In this document: piece by piece, positions 1 through 9,800 of the stretch | Layout: every line of letters begins with the position of its first letter | Numbering within the stretch: the first letter of the stretch is position 1 | NCBI GenBank assembly: GCA_020633195.1 | Contig: JACKEC010000017.1 | Location: forward strand, 496,001 to 560,000 | Reading direction: 5' to 3' | DNA length: 64,000 bases | Source: Sandaracinaceae bacterium | GTDB taxonomy: Bacteria; Myxococcota_A; Polyangia; Polyangiales; Sandaracinaceae | Made by a program: the position numbers and the translations under genes | Notes under the pieces: generated by a model | Told to the model about the DNA's origin: nothing | What the model saw: only the letters and a program-made list of their open reading frames with translations | Database searches by the model: none

Positions 1-459
1 CGAGCCCCCGTTCCACTCCGTCAGCTCGCTGCTCGCGACGGTCCGAGAGCGGCACCCGCCCGCCGCGCAGGTCTCGCTCGCCGTGCACGAGACGCCCATG
101 CACTCGCGCAAGAGGTCGATGCGAAGCGTCAGCGTGCGGCCCGGCTGGAACGTGAACTCCGCGTAGCGGACCAGGACCGTGGCTCCGCCGCGTCGCCCGG
201 TCGCCGTCACGAGGAACGGGCCGAGCGCGCCGCCCTCGTGCACGAGGCCGAGCGTGCGCGGCAGATCCGGGTTGGCGCCCCCGAGGGTGGCGGTCGCCGA
301 CTGCATCACGCCCTCCGGGGACACCGCCTCGATGCGGACCTCGTCGAGCTCGCCCGGGACGGCGAGGTCGGAGTCCGCGACGACGATGACCTCCGTGCGA
401 GAGGCCGAGCAGCCGAGCGCGAGCGCCGCGACGAGCGCGAGGAGGGATCGGATCACCAC
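1..459 (-). CDS. Lipoprotein, partial (C-terminus outside window)
   Basis: A GTG start (457-459, or the adjacent GTG at 454-456) opens a protein with a short hydrophobic signal and the lipobox ALGC near residue 17, so it is predicted to be a lipid-anchored envelope protein. The visible part is beta-rich with no domain I recognise; a small cysteine cluster (CMGVSC then CAGGRC) lies near the cut edge. The start overlaps the stop of the upstream TPR gene on the same strand, so the two are probably translationally coupled. Function is unknown. Confidence 0.7.
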   Translation of the reverse strand, partial: MVIRSLLALVAALALGCSASRTEVIVVADSDLAVPGELDEVRIEAVSPEGVMQSATATLGGANPDLPRTLGLVHEGGALGPFLVTATGRRGGATVLVRYAEFTFQPGRTLTLRIDLLRECMGVSCTASETCAAGGCRSRTVASSELTEWNGGS

Positions 460-1223
460 GTCAACACCCCCGGCTGGAAGTCGCCCTCGATCGGGCCCTC
501 GGTCCCCGCGCTGGCCGCGACGGCGACGATCACGATGACGATGATCACCACCGCGACGCTCCCGCCGACCACGCCCCAGAAGATCGGGTCTTCGAAGATC
601 GCGGTGTCGATGCCGCCTCCGCCGCCGCCCTGGGCGGCCTCCTCGGGCGACGCGACGACGTTGAGCGCGACGCTCAGCGGCCGACCGCCCTCGGCCTCGA
701 CGTGGATCTCGCTGAGCTGTCGATCCCCGGAGTAGAGCGCGAACGTCCGCGATCCGGGGGCGACGGGCACCTCGGCCCAGTCCTCCGAGCTCAGCGCGTA
801 GCCGTCGACGCGCAGCTCCGCGTCTTCGGGGGCGCCGGTGACGACGACCCGCGCGAGGGCGCCCTCCTCGTTCATCGCCTCGCGGAGCTCGATGGCGTGC
901 TGGCGGATCTCCGGGGTCGTCTCGGGGTCGTCGAGGACCTGACGGTTCAGGGCCGCGGCCTCGGGGTAGCGCCCCTGCTCGTAGATCGCCGAGGCCAGGT
1001 TGTAGCGGACGGCGGGCGCCTCGCGGAGCTCGAGGGCCTGGCGAAAGCGGTCCTCGGCGCAGGCCCAGTCCTCGCGCTGGACGCACTGGACCCCCTCGGC
1101 GAAGAGGTCGCGGGCTCGGGCGGTGGCGTCCGCCGAGGCTTCCTGGGCCGCCGCCGGGGCGCTCGCGAGGGCGATCAAAGCGACCAGACATTGCAGCGCG
1201 CTGGCGTTCCGGGTGGACCTCAC
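453..1223 (-). CDS. Exported TPR protein with C-terminal membrane anchor
   Basis: The protein has about 256 residues. It starts at GTG 1223 with a signal peptide ending in an APAAAQ-type site. Two or three TPR-like helical repeats follow (roughly residues 30-110), then a PEGA-like beta domain (VVVTGAPEDAELRVDG). A glycine run precedes a strongly hydrophobic segment (VAVVIIVIVIVAVAAS) near the C-terminus. The family usually acts as an envelope scaffold. It is divergent from the pseudokinase gene with under 35 bp between starts, so the two share a promoter region. It overlaps the downstream lipoprotein gene. No catalytic residues are visible. Confidence 0.75.
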   Translation of the reverse strand: MRSTRNASALQCLVALIALASAPAAAQEASADATARARDLFAEGVQCVQREDWACAEDRFRQALELREAPAVRYNLASAIYEQGRYPEAAALNRQVLDDPETTPEIRQHAIELREAMNEEGALARVVVTGAPEDAELRVDGYALSSEDWAEVPVAPGSRTFALYSGDRQLSEIHVEAEGGRPLSVALNVVASPEEAAQGGGGGGIDTAIFEDPIFWGVVGGSVAVVIIVIVIVAVAASAGTEGPIEGDFQPGVLTW

Positions 1224-1253
1224 GCGACAATGATATGCCAGGACGAGGGACGC

Positions 1254-3575
1254 GTGAGCTTCGAGGACCGATATGCCCTTCAGATGCCGCTCGGGGAGAC
1301 CCGCCGCGGCAGCGTCTGGTCCGCCAAGGACGCGCAGCAGGACAAGACCGTCGCCGTCGTGATCCTCGACCCGGGCGCCAGCGCGGCGGCCCGCTCCGAG
1401 TTCCAGGCGATCCACCTCGCGGCCAAGATCGCCCCGCACCCGGCGATGGTTCGGGTGTTCGAGACGGGGCAGACCTCCGACGGCCGCTACTACGCCGCGA
1501 TCGAGCACGTCGAGGGCGAGCAGCTCCGCGCGCGCCTCGCGCAGGGCCCGCCGCTGCGCCTCGATCAGCTCGTGCGCGCGTTCATCGAGATCCTCGAGGC
1601 GGTCGAGAAGCTCCACGACCAAGACCTCGCGCACGGCGACATCTCGCCCGGCAACGTGCTGCTTCGCGAGAAGGGGAGCCGCCTCTCGAAGCGCCTGATC
1701 GGCCTCGGGATGGGCCGCAAGCGCATCCGCGCCGGCGAGGAGCCCCTCGACGACCCCGAGCAGCTGATCGAGCTCGCCTTCATGTCCCCGGCCCAGGCGG
1801 CCGGGGAGGTCGTCGCCGACGCGCGCTCCGACACGTACTCCGTGGCCGCGGTCCTCTACGCGGCGCTGACCGGGTACCCCCCGCACTACGGCTCGACCGC
1901 GGACGAGCTGCGCGTCGACGTCATGGACGCGCCCGTGTGGGGCGCCGCACGCATGCGCCCCGAGCTCGCCGGCCCCGTCGCCGAGGCGCTCGACAAGGCG
2001 CTCGGCAAGGACGGGTTCGCAACCGCGGCGGACCTCGCGTCGGCCCTCCGCGCGGCCCTCGTGCGCAGCCCGCGCCTCGCCAAGCTCGAGACCCGCGTCG
2101 GCCCGCTGAGCCTCGAGCGCGGTGAGGAGCCGGCCGAGCGCACCAAGAAGGCGAAGACCAAGGAGCGCAAGGGCAAGCCCGCGTTCCCCAAGCCGGGCGC
2201 GGCGCTCCCCAAGCCGGGCATCGGGCTGTCCAAGCCCGGCCTCGGAGCCAAGCCCGCGGCGATCCCGAAGCCGGGCGGGGCGATCCCCAAGCCGGGCGCG
2301 ATCCCCAAGCCGAGCGGGTCGATCCCGAAGCCGGGCGCGATCCCGAAGATCCCCAAGCCCGACGCCCCGGTGGCCGAGCCGCCTCGCGCGCCCGGCGTGC
2401 CCGAGCCGGCCCCGGACGCGTTCGAAGCGCCGACGCGCCCGACCGCCGAGAAGCTCGACGAGGGCACGCCCGACGAGACGTTCGAGGCGCCGACGCGGCC
2501 GTCGCTCGTCGCCGCGTGGCCCCGCGCCGACGCGCCCGTGGGGGAGATCGAGCGGCTCTCGGATCCCTTCGGGGACGAGGACGAGGAGGCGCCCGTCGAG
2601 GACGAGCCGCCGCGCGGCGGCATCGTCGACCTCGGCACGCTGGTCGAGGCGGCGACGGTCGAGGCCCCCGCCGCGGCGCCCGAAGAGGCGGCCGAGGCGG
2701 CACCCGAAGAGGTGGCCGAAGAGGTCCCCGAAGCGGCGACGGAAGCGGCGACGGAAGAGTCGGCCGAAGAGGCGATCGACGACGAGGAGCTCCTCGAGGC
2801 CGAGGAGGATCCGGTCCCCGCCTGGAAGGCCCCGAGCGTCCCCGCGGCGGCGTTCGCCGCGGCGCCGGACAAGAAGCCGATCCCGGCCCCGCCCGAGCCC
2901 GACCTCGCGGTCGCCGATCCGCTGGCCTCGAGCGGGATCGACGAGGCGGTGGTCCTGCCCGGCGCGGGCCTGCCCAAGTGGATCTGGGCGATCCCGGTGG
3001 CGGTGGCGCTCGTGGCGATCCTCGGGATCGCGGTCGCGATGTCCGGCGACGACGACCCCGAGCCGGAGCCCGTCGCGACCGTGCCGCCGGTCGAGCCAGT
3101 CGAGGAGCCGGACCCCCTCCCGCCGCCGGCCGCGCCCGACGCGGGGGTCGCGGAGCTCGAGGTGGCGATGGACGCGGTCGGCGACGACCCCGGGCCGGAC
3201 ACCGCGCCGATCGAGGCGACCGTGCCCGAGCCGGAGGCCGACGGGGTCACGCGGCTGCGCCTCTCCAACGTGCCCGAGGGAGCGCAGGTCTTCGTGGACG
3301 GCCGCCGCGTCGACGGCCCCGACCTCGAGTTCCCGCCGGGCGCGCAGAGCCCCCTGATCGAGGTGCGCCTGCCCGGGCATCGCACGTGGCGCCGCCGGCT
3401 CCTGCTGTCGGTCCCCGACGAGCTGTCGGTGCACCTCGAGCCCGAGGGCTCGGGCGGCACGACCACGGTGAGCCCGCCTCCCGTGGAGACCAGCGGGGGC
3501 AACGGCGGCGGCGGTCGCTCGAGCGGCCGGCGCCGGCGCACTCGGCCGACGATCGTCACCGATCCCGGGTTCTGA
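1254..3575 (+). CDS. Membrane-anchored Ser/Thr pseudokinase with PEGA domain
   Basis: Residues about 5-260 have the Hanks kinase fold, but key residues are lost. The VAIK lysine is replaced (VAVVIL, residues 33-38). HRD is HGD (127-129, in HGDISPGN, so Asp and Asn remain). The DFG aspartate is absent (LGMGRK at 151-156). A long linker contains repeated KPG/IPKPG units and two EAPTRP repeats, then acidic Ala/Glu sequence. A single TM segment (WIWAIPVAVALVAIL) lies near residue 575 and a PEGA domain near 665-730. GTG 1254 has a GAGGG ribosome site; ATG 1230 is the alternative start. It is probably a scaffold or sensor rather than an active kinase. Confidence 0.85.
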   Translation: MSFEDRYALQMPLGETRRGSVWSAKDAQQDKTVAVVILDPGASAAARSEFQAIHLAAKIAPHPAMVRVFETGQTSDGRYYAAIEHVEGEQLRARLAQGPPLRLDQLVRAFIEILEAVEKLHDQDLAHGDISPGNVLLREKGSRLSKRLIGLGMGRKRIRAGEEPLDDPEQLIELAFMSPAQAAGEVVADARSDTYSVAAVLYAALTGYPPHYGSTADELRVDVMDAPVWGAARMRPELAGPVAEALDKALGKDGFATAADLASALRAALVRSPRLAKLETRVGPLSLERGEEPAERTKKAKTKERKGKPAFPKPGAALPKPGIGLSKPGLGAKPAAIPKPGGAIPKPGAIPKPSGSIPKPGAIPKIPKPDAPVAEPPRAPGVPEPAPDAFEAPTRPTAEKLDEGTPDETFEAPTRPSLVAAWPRADAPVGEIERLSDPFGDEDEEAPVEDEPPRGGIVDLGTLVEAATVEAPAAAPEEAAEAAPEEVAEEVPEAATEAATEESAEEAIDDEELLEAEEDPVPAWKAPSVPAAAFAAAPDKKPIPAPPEPDLAVADPLASSGIDEAVVLPGAGLPKWIWAIPVAVALVAILGIAVAMSGDDDPEPEPVATVPPVEPVEEPDPLPPPAAPDAGVAELEVAMDAVGDDPGPDTAPIEATVPEPEADGVTRLRLSNVPEGAQVFVDGRRVDGPDLEFPPGAQSPLIEVRLPGHRTWRRRLLLSVPDELSVHLEPEGSGGTTTVSPPPVETSGGNGGGGRSSGRRRRTRPTIVTDPGF

Positions 3576-3648
3576 GCGGCTCTCCTGACAGCATGGTGTC
3601 GGGAGGCGCCGCGCCGCGGTCGGCTCGTCGTGCCATCCTGGCCGGGTC

Positions 3649-6600
3649 ATGCCGGACCCCTTCGCCTTCGCCCATCGGTGCACCCGCCGGTGGTTCGAGA
3701 CGTCCTTCGCGGCGCCGACCCCCGCGCAGTCCAAGGGCTGGCCGCCGATCACGCAGGGAGCCTCGACGCTGCTGCTCGCGCCGACGGGCAGCGGCAAGAC
3801 GCTCAGCGCGTTCCTCGTCGCGATCGACCGGCTGATGTTCGGCCCCGCCCCCGAGCGCGAGGGCGTGCGGGTGCTGTACGTGTCGCCGCTCAAGGCGCTC
3901 GGCGTCGACGTCGAGCGCAACCTGCGCGCGCCGCTGAACGGGATCCGCGTGACCGCCGAGCGCGCGGGCGAGGAGCACCGCGTGCCCACCGTCGGCGTCC
4001 GCTCGGGCGACACCCCGCAGCGCGAGCGCGAGCGGATGCGCAAGCACCCGCCCGAGATCCTCATCACCACGCCGGAGTCGCTGTACCTGCTGCTGACCTC
4101 GCGCTCCCGCGACGTCCTGCGCACCGTCGACACCGTGATCGTCGACGAGATCCACTCGATGGTCGGCACCAAGCGTGGCGCGCACCTCTTCTCGTCGCTC
4201 GAGCGGCTCGAGAAGGTCGTCGAGGCGCCGCGCCTGCAGCGCATCGGGCTCAGCGCGACGCAGCGCCCGCTCGACGAGGTGGGCCGGCTGCTCGGCGGCT
4301 TCGCGCTCGACGACGCGGGTCGGCGCGCCCCGCGGCCGGTGACGATCGTCGACGCCAGCCACCACAAGGCGTTCGAGCTGACCGTCGAGGTCCCCGTCGA
4401 GGACATGGCGAAGCTCGCGCGCGTCGAGGAGCTCACGAGCGGGCCCGCGTCGAAGCCGCCGACGCCGCACTCGATCTGGCCTTCGATCCACCCGCGGCTC
4501 GTCGAGCTCATCCGGGCACACCGCTCGACGATGATCTTCGTGAACTCGCGCCGGCTCTCCGAGCGCCTCGCGCTCGCGCTCAACGAGCTCGCCGAGGAGG
4601 AGATCGCCCGCGCGCATCACGGCTCCGTCGCCAAGGACATCCGCGCCGACATCGAGGATCGGCTCAAGCGTGGCGCGCTGCCCGCGATCGTCGCGACGAG
4701 CTCGCTCGAGCTCGGCATCGACATGGGCGCCGTCGACCTCGTCATCCAGATCGAGGCGCCGCCGTCGGTCGCGTCCGGGGTGCAGCGCATCGGCCGCGCC
4801 GGCCACCACGTCGGCGCGGTGAGCCGCGGCGTGATCTTCCCCAAGTTCCGCGGCGACCTGCTCGCGTGCGCGGCGGTCACCGAGCACGTCGTCGACGGGC
4901 ACGTCGAGGCCACCTACTACCCGCGCAACCCGCTCGACGTGCTCGCCCAGCAGATCGTCGCGATCGTCGCCGAGGGCCCGATCTCCGTCGACGAGGTCCG
5001 CGAGATCACGATGGGCGCGGCGTGCTTCTCGGAGCTCCCCGATCGCTCCTTCGTCGGGGTCCTCGACATGCTCAGCGGGCGCTACCCGTCCGACGAGCTC
5101 GGCGAGCTCCGGCCGCGCGTCACCTGGGATCGCGTCGCCGGCACCCTGCGGCCTCGCCGCGGCGCGCGGATGCTCGCGATCGCGAACGGCGGGACCATCC
5201 CCGACCGCGGCCTCTACGGCGTCTTCCTCGCCAACGCGGAGAAGCCCGTCCGCGTCGGCGAGCTCGACGAGGAGATGGTCTTCGAGTCGCGCGAGGGCGA
5301 CGTGTTCCTGCTCGGCGCCAGCTCGTGGCGCATCGAGGAGATCACCCACGAGCAGGTGCTCGTGTCCCCGGCGCCGGGCGAGGCCGGCAAGATGCCCTTC
5401 TGGCACGGCGACCGGCCGGGGCGGCCGCTCGAGTTCGGGCAGGCGATCGGCAAGCTCACGCGCGAGCTCACCTCGATCCCGCGCGCCGCCGCGGTCGAGC
5501 GCCTGGCCACGAAGCACTCGCTCGACGCCCTCGCGGCGGAGAACCTGATGCGCTACCTCGACGACCAGCGCGAGGTCACGGGGCGGCTCCCGACGGATCG
5601 CTCGATCGTGATCGAGCGCTTCATCGACGAGGTCGGCGACTGGGTGATCACCGTGCTCACGCCGTTCGGCGCGCGGGTGCACGCGCCCTGGAGCACGGCG
5701 ATCAGCCAGCGCCTGATGCACGAGCTCGGGCTCGACCCGGACGCGATGTGGTCCGACGACGGAATGGTCTTCCGGCTGCCGGACGCGGACGAGCCGCCCG
5801 ACGACGCCGTGTTCCTGCCCGGCCCCGACGAGGTCGAGCGGCTCGTGACCGACCAGCTCGCCTCGACGAGCCTCTTCGCCGCGCGGTTCCGCGAGAACGC
5901 GGGGCGCTCGTTGCTGCTCCCCAAGCGCCGGCCCGGTCAGCGCACGCCGCTCTGGGCCCAGCGCCGCAAGAGCGCGCAGCTGCTCAAGGTCGCGTCGCGC
6001 TTCCGCGACTTCCCGGTGGTCCTCGAGACCTACCGCGAGTGCCTGCGGGACGTGTTCGACCTGCCGGGGCTCGTGAAGATCCTCGAGGACGTGCGCGACC
6101 GGCGCGTGCTCGTGAGCAGCGTGACCACGCGCTCGCCGTCGCCCTTCGCGGCGTCGCTGCTCTTCAACTACGTCGCGAGCTTCATCTACGAGGGGGACGT
6201 CCCGCTCGCCGAGCGCCGGACCCAGATGCTCTCGCTCGATCACGCGCAGCTCCGCGAGCTGCTCGGCGAGCCGGAGCTGCGGCAGCTCCTCGATCTCGAG
6301 GCGATCGTCGAGGTCGAGCGTCGCCTGCAGCGCCTCACCGGCTACCTCGTCACGCACGTGGACGGGCTCCACGACCTGTTGCTCGCGCTCGGCGACCTGA
6401 GCGCCGACGAGATCGCGCTTCGCTGCGAGGGGGAGCCCGCGGCGTGGACCGCGGAGCTCGTCCGCGCGCGCCGGGTGGTGGCGATCACGGTCGCCGGCGA
6501 GCCCCGCTACGTCGCCGCCGAGGACATGGCGCGCTACCGCGACGGCCTCGGCATCGTGCCGCCGCCGGGTCTGCCGCAGGCGCTGCTCGAGCCGCTCGCG

Positions 6601-8094
6601 GATCCGCTCGGCGATCTGATCGGGCGCTACGCGCGGACCCATGGCCCCTTCACGCTGGCCGCCGTCGCCGCGCGGTTCGGGCTCGGCGAGGGCGCCGTGC
6701 GCGCGGTGCTCGAGCGGCTCGCGACGCAAGACCGCGTGCTCGAGGGCGAGCTCGTCCCGGGCGGGCGCGGTCGCGAGTGGGTCGACACGGAGGTCCTGCG
6801 CCGCATCAAGCAGCGCTCGCTCGCGAAGCTGCGGCAGGAGGTCGAGCCGGTCGACCCGGACGCGCTCGCGCGCTTCGCCATCGACTGGCACGGCGTCGAT
6901 CGGCCGGCGCCCGCGGGGCCCGACGCGCTCCTCGCGATCGTCGAGCGCCTGCAGGGCGCGCCGATCCCGGCGTCGAGCCTGGAGGCGCACACCCTGCCGA
7001 GCCGGCTGCGCGGCTACGACCGCCGCGACCTCGACGAGCTGTGCGCGAGCGGTGAGGTGATCTGGCGCGGGATGGGCTCGCTCGGCCCCAAGGACGGCCG
7101 CATCGCGCTCTACCTCGCGGACCACTACCCGCTGCTCGCGATGCCCGCCGAGCCGGTCGAGGGCGAGCTCGCCGACGCGATCCGCGAGCACCTCGAGGAC
7201 CGCGGCGCGGTGTTCTACCGGGAGCTCGTCGACGTGGTCGGCGGGTTCGGCGCGGAGGTGCTCGAGGTCCTGTGGGACATGGTGTGGGCCGGCGAGGTCA
7301 CCAACGACACGCTCCTGCCGCTGCGCTCGCTGCGCGGCGCCGTGGAGCCCGCGCGCGGCGGGCGACGGAGCTCGCGTCGCCAGCCGCGGCGCGCCGGGCC
7401 GCCCGGCTCGGAGGGGCGCTGGTCGCTCTTGCCGAGGCTCGACGGCCCCGACGCTCCGTCGCCGACCGCGCGCCTCGAAGCGCTCGCGAGCCAGCTCCTC
7501 GAGCGCCACGGCGTCCTGACCCGCGAGGCGGTGCGCGCCGAGGCGATCCCGGGGGGCTTCTCGACGGTCTACCCGATCCTGCGCGCGATGGAGGAGGCCG
7601 GGCGCGTCCGGCGCGGCTACTTCGTGGCGGGGCTCGGGGCAACGCAGTTTGCGTTACCGGGCGCGGAGGATCGGCTGCGCGCGCACCGCGACGTCGGCCC
7701 CGACGGGGATCGCGTGCTGCTGCTGGCGAGCGACGATCCCGCGAACGTCTACGGCGCGGCGCTCAAGTGGCCCGAGCGCGACGGCGCCCGCCCGCAGCGC
7801 GCGGCGGGGGCGCGGGTCGTCCTGCACGACGGCGTCCTGGTGGGCTTCGTCGGGCGCACCGGCCACAGCGTGACCACGTTCCTGCCCGACGACGAGCGGG
7901 CGCGCCGCCGCTCGATCGACGCGCTCGTCCGCGGCCTCCAGCTCGCGACCGGCCAGGGCCGCAACGCCCGCGCCGTCCTCATCAAGCGCGTGGACGGCGA
8001 CGACCCCGCCGCCTCCGCGATCGCCACCGACCTCCAGGACGCCGGCTTCGCCCCCACCAGCCGCGGCTTCCACCGTCGGCTCGAGGTGAACTGA
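3649..8094 (+). CDS. lhr: Lhr-type large ATP-dependent DNA helicase
   Basis: This 1481-residue superfamily 2 helicase matches Lhr in length and order. Motif I is PTGSGKT (residues 45-51), motif II DEIH (166-169), motif III SAT, and motif VI QRIGRAGH (from 380). The RecA-like core is followed by winged-helix and Lhr-specific regions and a long C-terminal domain typical of bacterial Lhr. Lhr proteins unwind DNA and DNA:RNA hybrids and are linked to repair. The gene stands alone after the pseudokinase gene, 73 bp downstream. Its TGA stop is the first triplet of structured repeat copy 1. Confidence 0.95.
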   Translation: MPDPFAFAHRCTRRWFETSFAAPTPAQSKGWPPITQGASTLLLAPTGSGKTLSAFLVAIDRLMFGPAPEREGVRVLYVSPLKALGVDVERNLRAPLNGIRVTAERAGEEHRVPTVGVRSGDTPQRERERMRKHPPEILITTPESLYLLLTSRSRDVLRTVDTVIVDEIHSMVGTKRGAHLFSSLERLEKVVEAPRLQRIGLSATQRPLDEVGRLLGGFALDDAGRRAPRPVTIVDASHHKAFELTVEVPVEDMAKLARVEELTSGPASKPPTPHSIWPSIHPRLVELIRAHRSTMIFVNSRRLSERLALALNELAEEEIARAHHGSVAKDIRADIEDRLKRGALPAIVATSSLELGIDMGAVDLVIQIEAPPSVASGVQRIGRAGHHVGAVSRGVIFPKFRGDLLACAAVTEHVVDGHVEATYYPRNPLDVLAQQIVAIVAEGPISVDEVREITMGAACFSELPDRSFVGVLDMLSGRYPSDELGELRPRVTWDRVAGTLRPRRGARMLAIANGGTIPDRGLYGVFLANAEKPVRVGELDEEMVFESREGDVFLLGASSWRIEEITHEQVLVSPAPGEAGKMPFWHGDRPGRPLEFGQAIGKLTRELTSIPRAAAVERLATKHSLDALAAENLMRYLDDQREVTGRLPTDRSIVIERFIDEVGDWVITVLTPFGARVHAPWSTAISQRLMHELGLDPDAMWSDDGMVFRLPDADEPPDDAVFLPGPDEVERLVTDQLASTSLFAARFRENAGRSLLLPKRRPGQRTPLWAQRRKSAQLLKVASRFRDFPVVLETYRECLRDVFDLPGLVKILEDVRDRRVLVSSVTTRSPSPFAASLLFNYVASFIYEGDVPLAERRTQMLSLDHAQLRELLGEPELRQLLDLEAIVEVERRLQRLTGYLVTHVDGLHDLLLALGDLSADEIALRCEGEPAAWTAELVRARRVVAITVAGEPRYVAAEDMARYRDGLGIVPPPGLPQALLEPLADPLGDLIGRYARTHGPFTLAAVAARFGLGEGAVRAVLERLATQDRVLEGELVPGGRGREWVDTEVLRRIKQRSLAKLRQEVEPVDPDALARFAIDWHGVDRPAPAGPDALLAIVERLQGAPIPASSLEAHTLPSRLRGYDRRDLDELCASGEVIWRGMGSLGPKDGRIALYLADHYPLLAMPAEPVEGELADAIREHLEDRGAVFYRELVDVVGGFGAEVLEVLWDMVWAGEVTNDTLLPLRSLRGAVEPARGGRRSSRRQPRRAGPPGSEGRWSLLPRLDGPDAPSPTARLEALASQLLERHGVLTREAVRAEAIPGGFSTVYPILRAMEEAGRVRRGYFVAGLGATQFALPGAEDRLRAHRDVGPDGDRVLLLASDDPANVYGAALKWPERDGARPQRAAGARVVLHDGVLVGFVGRTGHSVTTFLPDDERARRRSIDALVRGLQLATGQGRNARAVLIKRVDGDDPAASAIATDLQDAGFAPTSRGFHRRLEVN

Positions 8095-8198
8095 GTCCCG
8101 AGGGCGCGAAGCGACCGAGGGATCTCAGTGGGGAGCGCGAGGGGCTTGCCCCTCGCCGGAGAGAAATCGCCGGAGGCGATTGATCGACAGCCCTCGAG
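8091..8198 (+). repeat. Structured intergenic repeat, copy 1 (stop-codon-linked)
   Basis: This 108-bp element fills the gap between convergent genes. It begins CTGAGTCCC, where TGA is the lhr stop codon, and ends CCTCGAG 2 bp before the stop of the convergent lipoprotein gene. It can form three successive hairpins: a long one with GAA loop and tandem G.A mismatches (8092-8127), GCGAGGGG/CCCCTCGC with loop CTTG, and ATCGCC/GGCGAT with loop GGA. It matches copy 3 at 105 of 108 positions. Confidence 0.9.
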
Positions 8199-8200
8199 CG

Positions 8201-9700
8201 TCAGGGCGCGGTGCACTGGTCGGCGCCGACGTCGTGGGCCGCGCCGCGGGGCTCGCCGTCGAGGTCGTCGGGCACGTCCGTGAGCGCCTCGCCGGCGCCC
8301 GCGACGGAGGGCACGTCGCACATCGCGAGGTGGAGGTCGCCCGCGGCGGCGTCGACGAACCAGCTCGCCATCGCGTCCTCGACGTTCGCGCCCAGCGTCG
8401 CGTCGGCGCCGTCGCGCGCGCGAAGGCGCCGGTTGGTGAGGTTGTTGCGGATGTCCACGTTGGACGATCCCCAGCGGTACTCGATCGCGCTCGAGTAGCC
8501 GTCCGGCGACGAGAAGAAGATCGTGTTGTTGACGATCTGCACGTCGTGCCCGCGCTCGACGATGATGCCGACGTCGTGCTCGCGGCTGCCCGCGTGCCGG
8601 CTGAAGACGGTGTTGTTGCGGATCACGGTGCCGTAGACGTCCTCGGTCAGCCCGATGCCGATGCCGCGGGCGCAGTCGATGACGACGTTGCGCTCCAGGA
8701 CGTGGCCCGTGCCCATCTCGCTGTCCCACATGTGGATGGCGTGCTCCGCGAGCCCGCCCGTGTACGTCTGACCGCCGCGGTCGCTCGCCTTCTGTCCGTG
8801 GGCCGGGCGCGCGACGCCGGTCGCGTCGCAGTAGATGCCTTCGAAGCGGCTGTCGTGGACGTGCCAGTCGCGCGCGTCGTGGGTGTCGATGCCGCCCGTG
8901 TAGCAGGTCGTCCCGCCGTCGGTCGGGCCGTAGCCCCAGACGTTGTCGCGGCCCGCCGCGGTCATCGAGAAGGTGCTGCAGCTGACCTCGACCTCGTCCA
9001 CGTTCGCGCCGTCGCCGGGGCTCGACTTGAGGAACTGCTGGCCGCCGTCGACGAGGCGCACGTCGTGGATCACCGCGCGGTCGCCGTTCGCCCACAGGTG
9101 GATCAGGTGAAAGATCGACCGCTGCACGGTGAAGCCCGAGAGGACGACGCCGGGCGCGTCGACGGTGATCGGCGCGGTGCTGCCGCCCTGGTCGCCGTAG
9201 GCCGAGTCGAGGATCACGCGGCTCGCGTCGCCCGACGCGGAGCGCAGCGTGACGTTCGGCGTCGTGAAGTAGAGGCCCGTGTAGGAGCCGTCGTGGGTGA
9301 AGGTGTACGTGCCGTCCTCGAGCAGGATCGTGTCGCCCTCGGCGGCGCTCGAGACGACCTCGCGCAGGCTCCGTGTCGCGCCGTCCACCATCACCTGACC
9401 GTCCCCCGCGGGCGAGACGGTGATCGTGCGACCGGTCGCGGCGACGATCGCGGCGGTGCGGTCCGCGCACGAGCTCGACGGCGGCGTCCCCGGGCCGGCG
9501 TCTCGCGTGTCGGGGCCCGCGTCGTAGTCGGGGCCGCCGTCGAAGTCGGGGCCGGCGTCGCGTCGACCGCCCCCGCCGTCGAGGCTCACCGCGCCGTCCG
9601 CGGGCGGGCTCGACGCGTCGGCCGGGTCGGGGTCGCCGTCGCAGGCGGCGGCGAAGAGGAGGGCGACGCCCAGCAGAGCGCGAGAGGTCGAGTGGGGCAT
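8201..9700 (-). CDS. Secreted lipoprotein with right-handed parallel beta-helix
   Basis: The protein has 499 residues. A signal peptide ends in the lipobox FAAAC (Cys about 20), followed by an Asp/Gly/Ala-rich linker with repeated DAGPD units. The body shows short strand-turn repeats with recurring asparagines (VIRNNTVF, VQIVNNTIF, VDIRNNL), typical of pectate-lyase-like beta-helices. A C-terminal GADQC motif resembles choice-of-anchor proteins. Such proteins often bind or cleave polysaccharide, but no catalytic set can be assigned here. The gene is convergent with lhr and divergent from the next membrane protein gene. Confidence 0.85.
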   Translation of the reverse strand: MPHSTSRALLGVALLFAAACDGDPDPADASSPPADGAVSLDGGGGRRDAGPDFDGGPDYDAGPDTRDAGPGTPPSSSCADRTAAIVAATGRTITVSPAGDGQVMVDGATRSLREVVSSAAEGDTILLEDGTYTFTHDGSYTGLYFTTPNVTLRSASGDASRVILDSAYGDQGGSTAPITVDAPGVVLSGFTVQRSIFHLIHLWANGDRAVIHDVRLVDGGQQFLKSSPGDGANVDEVEVSCSTFSMTAAGRDNVWGYGPTDGGTTCYTGGIDTHDARDWHVHDSRFEGIYCDATGVARPAHGQKASDRGGQTYTGGLAEHAIHMWDSEMGTGHVLERNVVIDCARGIGIGLTEDVYGTVIRNNTVFSRHAGSREHDVGIIVERGHDVQIVNNTIFFSSPDGYSSAIEYRWGSSNVDIRNNLTNRRLRARDGADATLGANVEDAMASWFVDAAAGDLHLAMCDVPSVAGAGEALTDVPDDLDGEPRGAAHDVGADQCTAP

Positions 9701-9800
9701 GGCGGCGACAGCTTACCGGTCGCGACCCACGCGAGACCACTCGCCGGTCTCGCGCGGACCGCTGGTCGACGCGCTCGCCGTCGGCTACATGCGCGGCGCG

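Noticed and set aside
453..4583. Very long minus-strand frame of 1376 codons
   Set aside because: Only the last 256 codons (from GTG 1223) have a signal peptide and domains. The rest is the antisense of the pseudokinase and lhr genes, open because of high GC.
3556..7509. Long minus-strand frame opposite lhr
   Set aside because: The Arg/Leu-rich sequence is the mirror of a well-supported helicase gene; there is no ribosome site and no domain.
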